A DNA stretch of 64,000 nt, taken from positions 372,001 to 436,000 of the forward strand of contig NZ_QAOU01000001.1 in assembly GCF_003050965.1 (NCBI RefSeq), in the 5' to 3' direction. Source of the stretch: Nitrosospira sp. Nsp2. GTDB lineage: Bacteria; Pseudomonadota; Gammaproteobacteria; Burkholderiales; Nitrosomonadaceae. Both the position numbers and the translations under genes were made by a program. Positions 7,638 to 16,173 of the stretch are shown here, piece by piece (the first letter of the stretch is position 1; every line of letters starts with the position of its first letter). The notes below the pieces were generated by a model. The model made no database searches. It was not told where the DNA came from and saw only the letters and a program-made list of their open reading frames with translations.

Positions 7638-10467
7638 TCCTATTAAGCAATTCCGAAATGCAATTCAGGCGGCGGGGCTAATCCCTCCAGTTGTAATCGA
7701 AGCCGACGGAAAGCTGCATCGCTTCTCCACTAATGGCAGGCCGGACGACGATGCCGGGTGGTACGTGTATCACGGTGATGGCATTCCCGCTGGCGCCTTG
7801 GGTGACTGGCGCAGCGGGGTTAACCAAACTTGGCGGGTAGACATCGGCCGTTCTCTGACTCCGGCTGAGGAGCGTGAACATCGGGCCCGGGTGGATGCAA
7901 TGCATGAGCAACGCGAAGCGGAGAAAACCCAGCGCAGGAAACAGGCGCGCGAAAAGGCCGAACAAATCTGGGCGAAAGCCGTTCCCTGCGTCGAGCACCC
8001 TTACCTTACGTCCAAGCATATTCGCGCATATGGAGCACGGCAATATAAAGATGCGCTTGTAATCCCCCTGTGGGTGAACGACGTAATTCATTCCCTGCAA
8101 TTCATCAGTGCGGAGGGAAAAAAGAAGTTTTTGCTTGGCGGGCGGGTAAGAGGTTGCTATTTCATAATCGGCGACTCCGTGGGCGCTTCGGTCCTATGTA
8201 TTGCCGAAAGCTTCTCGACCGCCGCCAGTGTCCATGAAGCGACGGGGTATCCGGTAGCGGTGGCCTTTGGCGTGGCCAACCTCAGTGCGGTCGCAAAAGT
8301 CATGAGTGAAAGATTTCCGGATGCGTCGCTGGTCATCTGCGCTGATGATGACTACGCGACTGCCGAGAACCCAGGATTGACGGCGGCAACGGAAGCGGCG
8401 GGGGCCGTGGGTGGTGTGGTGGCGGTTCCAGACTTCGGCCAACACAGACCGGATGGAGCAACAGACTTCAACGATATGGCAGCGCATTGCGGGATTGAGG
8501 ACGTCAAGCATCTGTTAGTGAGCGCGGCGGCTTCGATAACAGAAAAAGATCATGACCAGGAAGAGGATACCGGAGATGGTCTTAATGCAGCGGGAGATGC
8601 AAGCACCGCATCACTGGATGCTGAGGTAACACAGGTATCGGGGGTGCAAACCAATGAACATGGGGCTTCCGCTGTTACCCGCTCCGCTCCTGCGGAGGTA
8701 ATAAGGGTAGCAGACGGATCCGGCACCTCAGACGGATCAGGCAACCCAGTCCCAGAAGCAATAGACCGACCTGCATTTCGCGTCTTTGATGACCCAGTGG
8801 AGCATGAGGGGCAGGAATTCAAGGCTGGAGTATGGTATTTCGATACGGACAGGGAAGGCAGACCAACGCAAACCTGGGTATGTTCCCCATTGCACGTCGT
8901 CGCCGTGACCTCTGACGGCCACCAACACAACTTCGGCCGCTTGCTGCGCTTTCGGAACACATTGGGTTATTGGCGGGAATGGGCCATGCCAATGGAACAG
9001 CTGCGCGGGGCAGCAGATGATCTGCGCGGCGAACTGCTGGCGATGGGCGTGGAAATTGACGCTGACCAGAGAGTGCGGCGCCTGCTTTCAACCTACCTGC
9101 AAGAGAAGCCCCCGGAGCGGAGAATCCGTTGTGCGCTACAGGTTGGCTGGTGCGAGGATTCTTTCATATTGCCCGATACGGTAATCGGCCCCAAGTCCTC
9201 GGACGTGATCTTCCAGAGCGGTGAGATCGGCCACGACGAACACACCACCGCCGGAACGTTGGAGGGCTGGCAGCAGGACATATCGTCGCGCGCTGTTGGC
9301 AATCCGCTTCTACTACAGGCGCTGTCTGCGGCGTTTGCGGGACCCATGCTGGCATTGTGTAATGCAGAAGGTGGAGGGCTTCATTTTGTTGGTGACTCAT
9401 CCACCGGCAAGACAACGTTGCTTGAGGCAGCTTGTTCGGTCTGGGGTGGGCCCAATTACCGACGAAGCTGGCGTGCAACCGCCAACGGCATGGAAGGTGC
9501 TGCAGCAACATTCAATGATTGCCTGTTAGCCCTCGATGAAATCAGTGAGGCCCATGCGCATGAAGTGGGTGCAATCATCTATGCCTTGAGTAACGGGCGC
9601 GGCAAGCAACGAGCCGGTAGGGCGGGCAATGCCCGTGCCCTTACACGTTGGCGCTGCTTCGTACTCTCCAGTGGAGAGCGCAGCATTGAAACGACCATGC
9701 AGCAAGTAGGTCAACGCGCTAAGGCTGGACAGTCAGTACGATTGCTGAATATCTCAGCCTCGAGGGTATATGGAGCATGGGACACATTGCACGATCTACA
9801 AAGCGGGACGGCCTTTTCCGATGCAATCAAGCGAGCAGCAGTTACACACTATGGACTTGCCGGTCGGGCTTTTCTCGAAAAACTGACAAGGGACGGGCGG
9901 AATTTCAGTGCCTATCTCGAACGCTTCAAGGCGCTGAAGCAGTTTGCGGTAAAGGATGGTGAGGGACAGGAGAAACGGGCAGCAGCGCGTTTTGCCCTCT
10001 TGGGGCTGGCGGGGGAGACGGCAACAGAGTACGGGATAACAGGTTGGCCTCCTGGAGCCGTGACCAAGGCAGCGGGAGAGGGTTTCAGGGTTTGGCGGGC
10101 TTCGCGTGGACCTGGTAATGATGAACGGCTGCAGATTGTTGAGCAGCTCTCCGGGTTCATAGACCGCCACGGCGACTCGCGTTTTTCGGCAGTGACAAAG
10201 AGCGATGAAACACCGGTTTCCAATCGCGCAGGATGGTGGCGGGATTTTCCAGACGGACGCAGCTACTTGTTCACGGCAGAGGGTTTGCGGGAAGCACTCC
10301 GAGGCGTCGATTTTTATCCGGCCCTCGATGTCCTGCAGGAAATCGGAGCCCTACCCCCTCCCGACACGGAAGGCAAACGAACGAAGGTATTCAATATCAA
10401 CCGGGAGTCGAAGCGGCTATACCCTATAAAAGCTGGCAAGCTAGGCGATAGCCATGTCGCTCGATGA
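7630..10467 (+). CDS. TOPRIM / DUF927 primase-helicase of the mobile element
   Basis: A 945-residue replication protein. Residues about 1-180 include a zinc-less primase-type N-terminus with a charged helix (EEREHRARVDAMHEQRE). Residues 185-290 are a TOPRIM domain (VLCIAESFSTAASV with the catalytic Glu, then CADDDYA). Residues about 395-900 are a DUF927 superfamily helicase with Walker A VGDSSTGKTTLLEA near 587 and a Walker B-like CLLALDEISEA. TOPRIM-DUF927 fusions are common in integrated plasmids, satellites and prophages and are thought to start element replication. The start is the ATG at 7630 behind GGGGAGG. It overlaps the previous small gene by 8 bases and the next by 14, so this is one operon. 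The protein appears full length and uninterrupted. Confidence 0.88.
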   Translation: MLSPIKQFRNAIQAAGLIPPVVIEADGKLHRFSTNGRPDDDAGWYVYHGDGIPAGALGDWRSGVNQTWRVDIGRSLTPAEEREHRARVDAMHEQREAEKTQRRKQAREKAEQIWAKAVPCVEHPYLTSKHIRAYGARQYKDALVIPLWVNDVIHSLQFISAEGKKKFLLGGRVRGCYFIIGDSVGASVLCIAESFSTAASVHEATGYPVAVAFGVANLSAVAKVMSERFPDASLVICADDDYATAENPGLTAATEAAGAVGGVVAVPDFGQHRPDGATDFNDMAAHCGIEDVKHLLVSAAASITEKDHDQEEDTGDGLNAAGDASTASLDAEVTQVSGVQTNEHGASAVTRSAPAEVIRVADGSGTSDGSGNPVPEAIDRPAFRVFDDPVEHEGQEFKAGVWYFDTDREGRPTQTWVCSPLHVVAVTSDGHQHNFGRLLRFRNTLGYWREWAMPMEQLRGAADDLRGELLAMGVEIDADQRVRRLLSTYLQEKPPERRIRCALQVGWCEDSFILPDTVIGPKSSDVIFQSGEIGHDEHTTAGTLEGWQQDISSRAVGNPLLLQALSAAFAGPMLALCNAEGGGLHFVGDSSTGKTTLLEAACSVWGGPNYRRSWRATANGMEGAAATFNDCLLALDEISEAHAHEVGAIIYALSNGRGKQRAGRAGNARALTRWRCFVLSSGERSIETTMQQVGQRAKAGQSVRLLNISASRVYGAWDTLHDLQSGTAFSDAIKRAAVTHYGLAGRAFLEKLTRDGRNFSAYLERFKALKQFAVKDGEGQEKRAAARFALLGLAGETATEYGITGWPPGAVTKAAGEGFRVWRASRGPGNDERLQIVEQLSGFIDRHGDSRFSAVTKSDETPVSNRAGWWRDFPDGRSYLFTAEGLREALRGVDFYPALDVLQEIGALPPPDTEGKRTKVFNINRESKRLYPIKAGKLGDSHVAR

Positions 10468-10939
10468 TCTGCTTGTCACACTGGAAAGGCGCGACATTAC
10501 CCCTGTTACCTCGGTCAATCCTGCAGGGGTAACATCAAAACCCGCGCCAACAGGTGCTCTTACCCCTGATACCCCAGTTACCCGGCAAAAGTGCCATGCA
10601 GAAGATGTGTTGCGAAAAGCAGTGCAGGGCGCTCAAGGAACGCCATCCCAGTGGTGGCGATTTCACTATACCCACCGCGAGCCGGAGGAAGCGTCCTACA
10701 GTCCTGCAGCTACTCATGCAGAGGCAATGGCTGGGGAACCAGATGCAATAAAGGCAGAACCATTTGAGCCGCTGCTACGGGAACCAAATGCGCCGTTAAG
10801 CCAAGAAGAGGAAGCTACGATACTGGATTGGCTGGAGCGTATAAACGAAACGGATGAAGCAATAATCAGCGCTGCGCTACATCAGTGTCAAACCGATCAG
10901 GACGCGAGGGATTTTTTCATTGGGTTGGCGGAACAATAG
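10454..10939 (+). CDS. Hypothetical protein downstream of primase (161 aa)
   Basis: Begins inside the last codons of the primase gene (14-base overlap), so it is probably translated by coupling. The first 60 residues are rich in Thr, Val and Pro (TPVTSVNPAGVTSKP) and look unstructured. The C-terminal part (LSQEEEATILDWLERINETD and ALHQCQTDQDARDFFIGLAEQ) is helical and acidic. C-terminal segments like this occur in element proteins encoded after DUF927 primases, but I do not know a function. It is followed two bases later by the ribosome binding site of the terminase gene. Confidence 0.65.
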   Translation: MSLDDLLVTLERRDITPVTSVNPAGVTSKPAPTGALTPDTPVTRQKCHAEDVLRKAVQGAQGTPSQWWRFHYTHREPEEASYSPAATHAEAMAGEPDAIKAEPFEPLLREPNAPLSQEEEATILDWLERINETDEAIISAALHQCQTDQDARDFFIGLAEQ

Positions 10940-10953
10940 GAGGAGTAGCGGAG

Positions 10954-11523
10954 TTGAACAAAAACACTCGAACTGAACTCACCCTGAAACAGCAACGGTT
11001 CATAGCAGAGTATTGCGTTGACCTGAACGCCGCTGCTGCATACAGGCGCGCTGGCTATAACGCCCGGGGAAATGCAGCTGAAGCCTGTGCTTCCCGACTG
11101 CTAAGCAATGTTAAGGTTCAGCAAGCGATCCAAGAGAAGGAAAAGATCGCCGCGAAGCGGCTGGAGGCGAACACGGAGAACGTTTTGCGCGCGACCTCGG
11201 CGCTTGCCTTCTCCGATATTCGCAAGCTGTTCAATAGTGATGGTTCACCAAAATCCATTCAGGAACTCGATGACGCCACAGCTGCGGCTATCTCATCTAT
11301 TGAGGTCGGCCAATTGATGTCCGAGGGCAAGGTGGTCGGCCGGGTGTGCAAGATCAAGCTTTGTGACAAGAACAGCGCACAGGAACGCCTGTTCAAGCAC
11401 CTTGGGCTGTTTCGCAAAGAGAACAGCCCGCAGCCAACCTTGAGTAATATCGAAGTATCGTTTGTGTCGTCAGATGGACGGCGAACCGATTCATTGGAGA
11501 CTGGAAAACGTGATGACGCTTAG
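10954..11523 (+). CDS. Phage terminase small subunit
   Basis: A 189-residue protein with the Terminase_2 N-terminal pattern LTLKQQRFIAEYCVDLNAAAAYRRAGY, a helix-turn-helix that recognises packaging sites on phage DNA. The coiled central helix VQQAIQEKEKIAAKRLEAN would mediate oligomerisation. The start is a TTG at 10954 with GGAGGAG eight bases upstream; the frame is open further up but has no initiation signal there. No terminase large subunit, portal or capsid gene follows. It is therefore either a packaging-redirecting gene of a satellite or a leftover of a prophage. It ends the replication operon. Confidence 0.85.
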   Translation: MNKNTRTELTLKQQRFIAEYCVDLNAAAAYRRAGYNARGNAAEACASRLLSNVKVQQAIQEKEKIAAKRLEANTENVLRATSALAFSDIRKLFNSDGSPKSIQELDDATAAAISSIEVGQLMSEGKVVGRVCKIKLCDKNSAQERLFKHLGLFRKENSPQPTLSNIEVSFVSSDGRRTDSLETGKRDDA

Positions 11524-11546
11524 GTGTCAGTCTCTCCCTTTGCCGA

Positions 11547-11876
11547 CTAGAAACTTGGCAAAGGTTGTATGCCCAGTCCTGGAGGTGTCGGCGCAACAAC
11601 TGCAGGAGGATTAGTGGCATAGGGATTGTTCGGCGACTCGTTGGAATAGCGCGAACCGTATTGACCGTGCGGATTGTTGACGGAGTCGGCTGAATATTCG
11701 CTGCCGTAACGTCCGTAGGGATTGCTCGTGCTGTTCGGATCGTACTGGTTGCCGCCAAGATTGCCGAGATACTTGCCCGTCTGACGATCCACGAGAATAG
11801 GTGGACCCGCTAAAGACAATTCGAATGCGAGCGCAAGAATTAATCCGACCAGAAACGATGTGCCTTCCTTGTTCAT
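11547..11876 (-). CDS. Secreted NPYG-repeat protein (109 aa)
   Basis: A short exported protein with a signal peptide (MNKEGTSFLVGLILALAFEL, likely cut after SLAG). A mature part follows with tandem imperfect repeats of the form N-P-Y/H-G-x-Y-G-S-x-Y-S (NPYGRYGSEYSADS, NPHGQYGSRYSNES, NNPYATNPP). Small proteins with this repeat are common in proteobacteria and have no assigned function that I know of. GGGAGAAG stands in front of the ATG. It is convergent with the terminase gene. Confidence 0.7.
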   Translation of the reverse strand: MNKEGTSFLVGLILALAFELSLAGPPILVDRQTGKYLGNLGGNQYDPNSTSNPYGRYGSEYSADSVNNPHGQYGSRYSNESPNNPYATNPPAVVAPTPPGLGIQPLPSF

Positions 11877-11961
11877 CGTGCTTCTCCCATTGACTGTCCT
11901 TTGATTATTCCGCGGACCACGACACCTTCATATTGATGTTACGTCTTTTTGGGTCGATAAC

Positions 11962-11993
11962 CAGTGGACCTTGGTACAGCTTTTCTGAATGAG
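11962..11993 (+). repeat. Imperfect direct repeat, copy 1 (GTGGACCTTGGTACAGCTTTT type)
   Basis: CAGTGGACCTTGGTACAGCT followed by TTTCTGAATGAG closely matches the sequence at 14933-14965. The two copies bracket the truncated intron, SRAP and antitoxin remnants (~3 kb). They could be ends of lost insertion sequences; I see no transposase beside either copy. Confidence 0.55.
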
Positions 11994-12126
11994 TTTGGGA
12001 GCTGATGCCGTTGAACCGAGGCGACCTCTACAGGAAGGAGTTGCAAGGAGCCAGGTGTCGGTGCGATCAAGCCGAACATATCGACGCCGCAAAAGGGGCG
12101 AGCGTACCGAATACGTTGACGTACTG

Positions 12127-13098
12127 TTACCGAAATACGTTTACGCTGACATGTGTAATCAAGGTTTTCTCCGGAGAAAGAACCAGGCCACGTTCCGCCA
12201 GAAACGCTTCAACCAGCGGTTTCACTCGGTCTACGAGAATCTCCCGTGAATTCGCCGTGATGACGAAATCATCAGCATAGCGAATCAAATGCACCTGCGC
12301 CGCTCTGCCTTGCGTCGATCCCGGTCCCAAGAGCGGGAACGCCGCGAGAAGCCGCTTTTCGAGGCCATCAAGAGCGAGATTTGCCAGTACAGGCGAAATG
12401 ATTCCTCCTTGCGGAGTGCCCGAAATCGTATCGTAGAGCATTTGGTTCTCCAGATAGCCAGACTTGAGCCATTTCCGGAGTATCGATCCATCCATAGGGA
12501 CGTGCTCGAGAAGCCAGAGGTGACTGATGTTGTCAAAGCAGCCTTGGATATCTCCCTCAAGAACCCATGAAGGTGAGCGGCGGTACAGATTGGTGAAACA
12601 TCGCTCTATGGCGTCTGCGCAGCTTCGTCCCCGCCGAAAGCCGTAGGAGCCTCGGTCAGCCAGCGCCTCAGCAACCGGATCGAGCGCAAGCAGATATAGC
12701 GCTTGCATTGCCCGATCTCGAATTGTCGGGATGCCCAATGGACGCAGCTTTCCGTTGGCCTTCGGGATATAGATGCGTCGTAGAGGGCGAGGCCGGTAGC
12801 CTCGTTGCCTCAGAGAGACTACGCCTTGCAGTTTCTTGGAGGAGGTATTCCAAATGTCCCCGTCAATCCCGGGGGTGCGTTTGCCGTCGTTCTCGGTTAC
12901 ACGGCGTACCGCGGATCGCTTGCCGCTAACCGAATGGGTCAAGAGGCGTTGCAACGCCTTCACCTTGTTCCATCGTTTTTCCTGTACAGCCTTCACAATA
13001 CGCGCTTGAAGTCGGCTAACACTCGTCTCCACGGCAAGCCAGTCTATGGCTTCCCATAAAAGGTTTGTGTCCAAGGACGCACCAGCTTTCGCCGTCAT
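12127..13098 (-). pseudogene. Group II intron reverse transcriptase/maturase, 3'-truncated
   Basis: A 323-residue frame with the intron-type RT domain: RPLRRIYIPKANGKLRPLGIP (RT1), GSYGFRRGRSCADAI, EGDIQGCFDNISH (RT3), GTPQGGIISPVLANL (RT4) and LIRYADDFVI (catalytic YADD, RT5). Similarity ends at LSPEKTLITHV, and the last residues (SVNVFR) are unrelated. The thumb/maturase X domain and any HNH endonuclease domain are missing; complete proteins have 420-600 residues. Start ATG 13098 has GGAAAGG in front. The RT fold may survive, but splicing and mobility should be lost. Confidence 0.85.
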
Positions 13099-13684
13099 CT
13101 GCCTTTCCCAGTTGACCGATTGATCAAATTCTCTTGTGACGTAAGACCAAGAGGAAGTCTGCCCGCTTTCGCGTCGGACAATGTTTCAGTCCGTATTCCG
13201 GCCATTACAGCCAGACATTCGCTTTCTCCTCTATCCTCTACCCGCATTGCCATCATCTCGCCTTACGGTTCGGTTTCCCACCGGGAGCAATACGGGCTTG
13301 CCATGTTCCACATGCATGACCAGAATGGTTTAGGTTCCTCTACCGTACCGGCGGCAATTATGCCCATGACGGATGAGAATGGAGCATCCGTGCCTTGCCG
13401 CGATCAGATCACACAGCATCTTTTGATCCTTCATGGTTGGCGATACTAATGAGGTTCGCTTACGCTAACCAGCCATCCACCCTAGCTCCGACCCACCTTG
13501 ATGCTGGCAGGCATGCCGTCCTCTCGCGATTCCGGCACCCGTCTTGCGACGGAGGTTGCATTGTCCAAGGGCTTTTAGACGGGCCGTTGCCGGACCGCCA
13601 TACCTCGTAGGGTACTGCCGATGGGACGGCAGGTTCGGCCGGATGACTCCGCCGAACAATCACACATGCGACTTCATGTCGCAA
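12150..13684 (-). mobile_element. Group II intron, 5' part with ORF, 3' end deleted
   Basis: Read on the minus strand, the intron RNA begins at about 13684 with TTGCGACATGAAGTCGCA, a hairpin that fits the 5' end of bacterial group II introns (consensus GUGYG; here the first base differs). The roughly 585 bases before the RT gene contain the G/C-rich stem-loops expected of domains I-III (for example CCGTCCCATCGGCAGTACCC and GGTGGGTCGGAGCTAG). The reverse transcriptase sits in the domain IV position. Domains V and VI are not found because the RT gene is truncated near 12150. The 5' boundary falls directly after the codons GGWYEW of an SRAP gene. Confidence 0.7.
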
Positions 13685-14010
13685 CCATTCATACCATCCA
13701 CCGGCGCGTATGATCACCCGTCCTTCCCTGAACATGTGCCGGAAATATCTGCCAGTCAGCGCTTTCTCTACCCGCGCATGATCCATGGTTTACGCTTCGC
13801 CGCGGCTTCGTTCGGCGTTCTGCACCCTCACGTGAGGTAATCGGACTGAAGCTTTCCTGTCAACAAATGGAGCAACAGGGCAGGGCGACCAGGGCTAAGG
13901 TTGTACTCGGGGCCAGGATCACCACCCAACCAATCGGGCTCCCAAATTTTGGGATAAGAGCCCCTCGCGTCGTGCCCACGTGTTTCGGATTGTTCTATGC
14001 GGCCGCACAT
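13685..14010 (-). pseudogene. SRAP domain protein (YedK/HMCES family), decayed and intron-interrupted
   Basis: The frame begins MCGRIEQSE, with the invariant Cys2 that cross-links abasic sites in SRAP proteins, and includes YNLSPGRPALLL. After KLQSDYLT a TGA replaces the Trp expected in the family motif W-G. Reading through gives GCRTPNEAAAKRKPWI, then a one-base frameshift, then ARVEKALTGRYFRHMF and IIRAGGWYEW. Straight after GGWYEW the group II intron begins. The C-terminal half is absent. SRAP proteins normally have about 210-240 residues and protect abasic sites in single-stranded DNA. This copy cannot be functional. Confidence 0.75.
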
Positions 14011-14186
14011 TTAGATGTATTAAGCAATTGTCTATTGCTTGCTGTCTTTCTTCCCCACCGCGCCATGCCATCAATTTGTGCAATGAGTTGAGGTGTTCTT
14101 CGCCGGGGTCGGCATGTTCACATTTCTCGTCACGCGCCAACACTGGAAGGCTTCAGTGGTCAGAGGAAAGCCTGAGCCTCTCCATG

Positions 14187-14567
14187 CTAGTCCTCTCCGT
14201 TGTATTTCCAAGGATTAATACGGCGCTCCCACGTCACTTTAACTCTCTCTAAACGCCTTTCCGTTGTGCCAATATTCTCCAGCTGCGTCGGCTCATTTTT
14301 CCCTAGTCTGGGTGGCTTAATAGGCGTTTCCGCTCCATCTTTCTTTGGCCGGCCGCCCCACAGAACATCGAAGTTCGGCGCGTAAGTCTCTTTCGATTCG
14401 CTATCAGCCAGCCTGTAAGCCTGTTGCCGCGCCAGCTCAGCAAGCCGCAGGATCTCGTCGACTTTGGCCTTCATCTCCCTTCGCGACCCAATGTGTGGCA
14501 GCTCCTCGACGATAGCCTCGATCTTGGAGATATTGACGACGAGAAATTCTACGTTTGTACTGGACAT
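14187..14567 (-). CDS. Hypothetical protein (126 aa)
   Basis: I set the start at MSSTNVEF (14567), which has GAGGCGGAG just upstream; the frame is open for ten more residues. Residues about 10-60 are predicted helical and charged (VVNISKIEAIVEELPHIGS, RREMKAKVDEILRLAELAR). The remainder is basic and Pro-rich (WGGRPKKDGAETPIKPPR) and ends in WERRINPWKYNGED. There is no signal peptide or membrane segment. I do not recognise the family. It lies between two decayed genes, which makes it possible that it is itself a remnant. Confidence 0.5.
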   Translation of the reverse strand: MSSTNVEFLVVNISKIEAIVEELPHIGSRREMKAKVDEILRLAELARQQAYRLADSESKETYAPNFDVLWGGRPKKDGAETPIKPPRLGKNEPTQLENIGTTERRLERVKVTWERRINPWKYNGED

Positions 14568-14606
14568 GCTCCGCCTCTTACTTTGTAAAAAGATCAACCG
14601 GAAAAT

Positions 14607-14860
14607 TTAACGCTTGTGAAATTGATAAAGAACATTGATAGCCCATGCCTTGATCGGATGGACGCCGTCGAGTTCGGCATCGACAGCCTCGGCAGGAATG
14701 CGAGTTCCGTCGTCCGTCGCCTTAGCTGCTTTATAAAGAGCAACATGGTCCAAGCCTTGGTAAGACGCCGCCATGTCTTCAAAAATATCAATTGGGACGA
14801 TAGTATTCGCGCTTGCCGTCCTTTTCTATGACAATATCCTGCTCATTTGCGTACGCTCGC
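14607..14860 (-). pseudogene. HigA/XRE-type antitoxin N-terminal remnant
   Basis: In one frame the minus strand reads EQDIVIEKDGKREYYR. A frameshift then continues as VPIDIFEDMAASYQGLDH, KATDDGTRIPAEAVDAELDG and VHPIKAW. This is the usual N-terminus of XRE-family antitoxins (…PAEVVDALLDGENPIKVWREHRG…). The helix-turn-helix that should follow is replaced by AINVLYQFHKR and a stop. No toxin partner is seen. The gene is therefore frameshifted and truncated. Confidence 0.5.
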
Positions 14861-15607
14861 CTCGGCTCAATCTCGCCTGGAATGTCACGTGTTTCTGCAC
14901 TCCTCCGATCTTACGGACTTCGGGATTAATTAACAGTGGACTTTGGTACAGCTTTTTTGGCTGAGCCTTAACGAGTTGATGTGGATGTACGTCCCCGCAT
15001 AGTCCGGGCTTTCCTGCTTTTCACCGCTTTCCAATCTTTTTTTTTGCGTCCGTAAAGAGTTCCGAAATTTCACATGAACCAGAACCCAGTGACCGACTCC
15101 CTAGGGTGTACTTCAGTCCAATAGTCATTACCATCGATGCGAGTAAAGTGTGCGGAAGAACTCGAGACTCAGGTTGCTGCCTGGCGACGATTCCAAATGT
15201 GAGATGCGCTCTAAAGGAGCGGGAACGCGCCTACAGTCGGCTTGAGCTATTGTTGGCCGGCATCATGCTGGGCTTTAGAAAGTCCGGGTTAGCCGGCGAA
15301 GATACCAAACGGCATTCGAGTAGGGATGCAGTTAGAAACCCGGTAGGGCGGCGTTTGGTTACAGAAGTCAGAAAGGAAGTGAGAACTCAAACGCCGAGTG
15401 GCCTACTGGAAACAAAAGGCCGGAATCGAGCGGCCCTGAGAAATCAGGGCAGCCAAGCTCGTGGTCAGAATTAAGAAATACAGCGAAAGGTTCGCAGCCA
15501 TGATAAGCGAAAAGCAGGTCATGGCTACCAGGATCGCAACTCCCACTAAAATTCTCGGCTGCGTTAGCCGAGCCCAAGGGCAACGAAGTACCTTCAAGGA
15601 AAATACC
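14861..15607. other. Intergenic stretch with one repeat copy
   Basis: Contains the second copy of the 30-bp direct repeat (14933-14965) and a run of nine T at about 15039. A plus-strand frame at 15106-15474 (122 aa) is basic, has no ribosome binding site and resembles no family, so I do not call it. Confidence 0.5.
14933..14965 (+). repeat. Imperfect direct repeat, copy 2
   Basis: ACAGTGGACTTTGGTACAGC followed by TTTTTTGGCTGAG differs from copy 1 (11962-11993) at a few positions. The two copies enclose decayed mobile-element debris. Confidence 0.55.
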
Positions 15608-16114
15608 ATGTCGCACGAATCGCTTAACCCATGGATGCTCGCAACAATCGGAATACTGTTGGTGGGCACAACCGTCGGGGTCACAATGCTAGCAGGACGA
15701 GAATCAAAGATTGAGGCTCCTGAATCCAAACCGGCGCGAATCAGTGAAACAAAAGCCCAGGTGACCCAGAATGTAGGGAGCGCGAACGTCGTCCGGGTAA
15801 AGAACCATCGGATGACGGCGCAGCCTGCACAGTCCATCATCGCAACATGCAACGAGTATGCAGATGATCAGGTAAACAGCAAAACCGAGGAGGTGTTCAC
15901 AAGTGCCGTGCTGGGTGCTGCTATTGGCGCAGCAGTAGGTGCCGCCGGAGGTGCCATCGCGGGGGGAGGGAATGCGGGAAAAGGAGCCGCCATAGGTGGC
16001 TTGACCGGTGCAGCAGGCGGCAGCCTCTACGGCCTCAATGAAAGTAAGTCGCATGATGCACGATATCAGGCCGCTTATTCTTCCTGCATGCGCTCAAAGG
16101 GTTACCGCGGTTAA
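15608..16114 (+). CDS. Glycine-zipper membrane/periplasmic protein (168 aa)
   Basis: Starts at ATG 15608 behind AAGGAAAA; the longer frame upstream lacks an initiation signal. Residues about 9-28 (MLATIGILLVGTTVGVTMLAG) form an N-terminal membrane anchor. Residues about 98-142 are a glycine zipper (AVLGAAIGAAVGAAGGAIAG, GNAGKGAAIGGLTGAAGG), the YMGG/Gly-zipper type found in outer-membrane and stress proteins. The tail YQAAYSSCMRSKGYRG is the ending typical of these small envelope proteins. It probably acts in the cell envelope. It is followed 60 bases later by a phospholipase D-type lipoprotein on the same strand. Confidence 0.72.
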   Translation: MSHESLNPWMLATIGILLVGTTVGVTMLAGRESKIEAPESKPARISETKAQVTQNVGSANVVRVKNHRMTAQPAQSIIATCNEYADDQVNSKTEEVFTSAVLGAAIGAAVGAAGGAIAGGGNAGKGAAIGGLTGAAGGSLYGLNESKSHDARYQAAYSSCMRSKGYRG

Positions 16115-16173
16115 CATTCCCTGCGTCTTCATTTTGACGGTCTCGTAAATACCTCCCAGAGGAGGCTCGTTTC

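Noticed and set aside
10954-11523. Complete prophage
   Set aside because: Apart from the terminase small subunit there are no terminase large subunit, portal, capsid, tail or lysis genes anywhere in the island.
15106-15474. 122-aa basic frame
   Set aside because: No initiation signal and an implausible composition; lies among debris.
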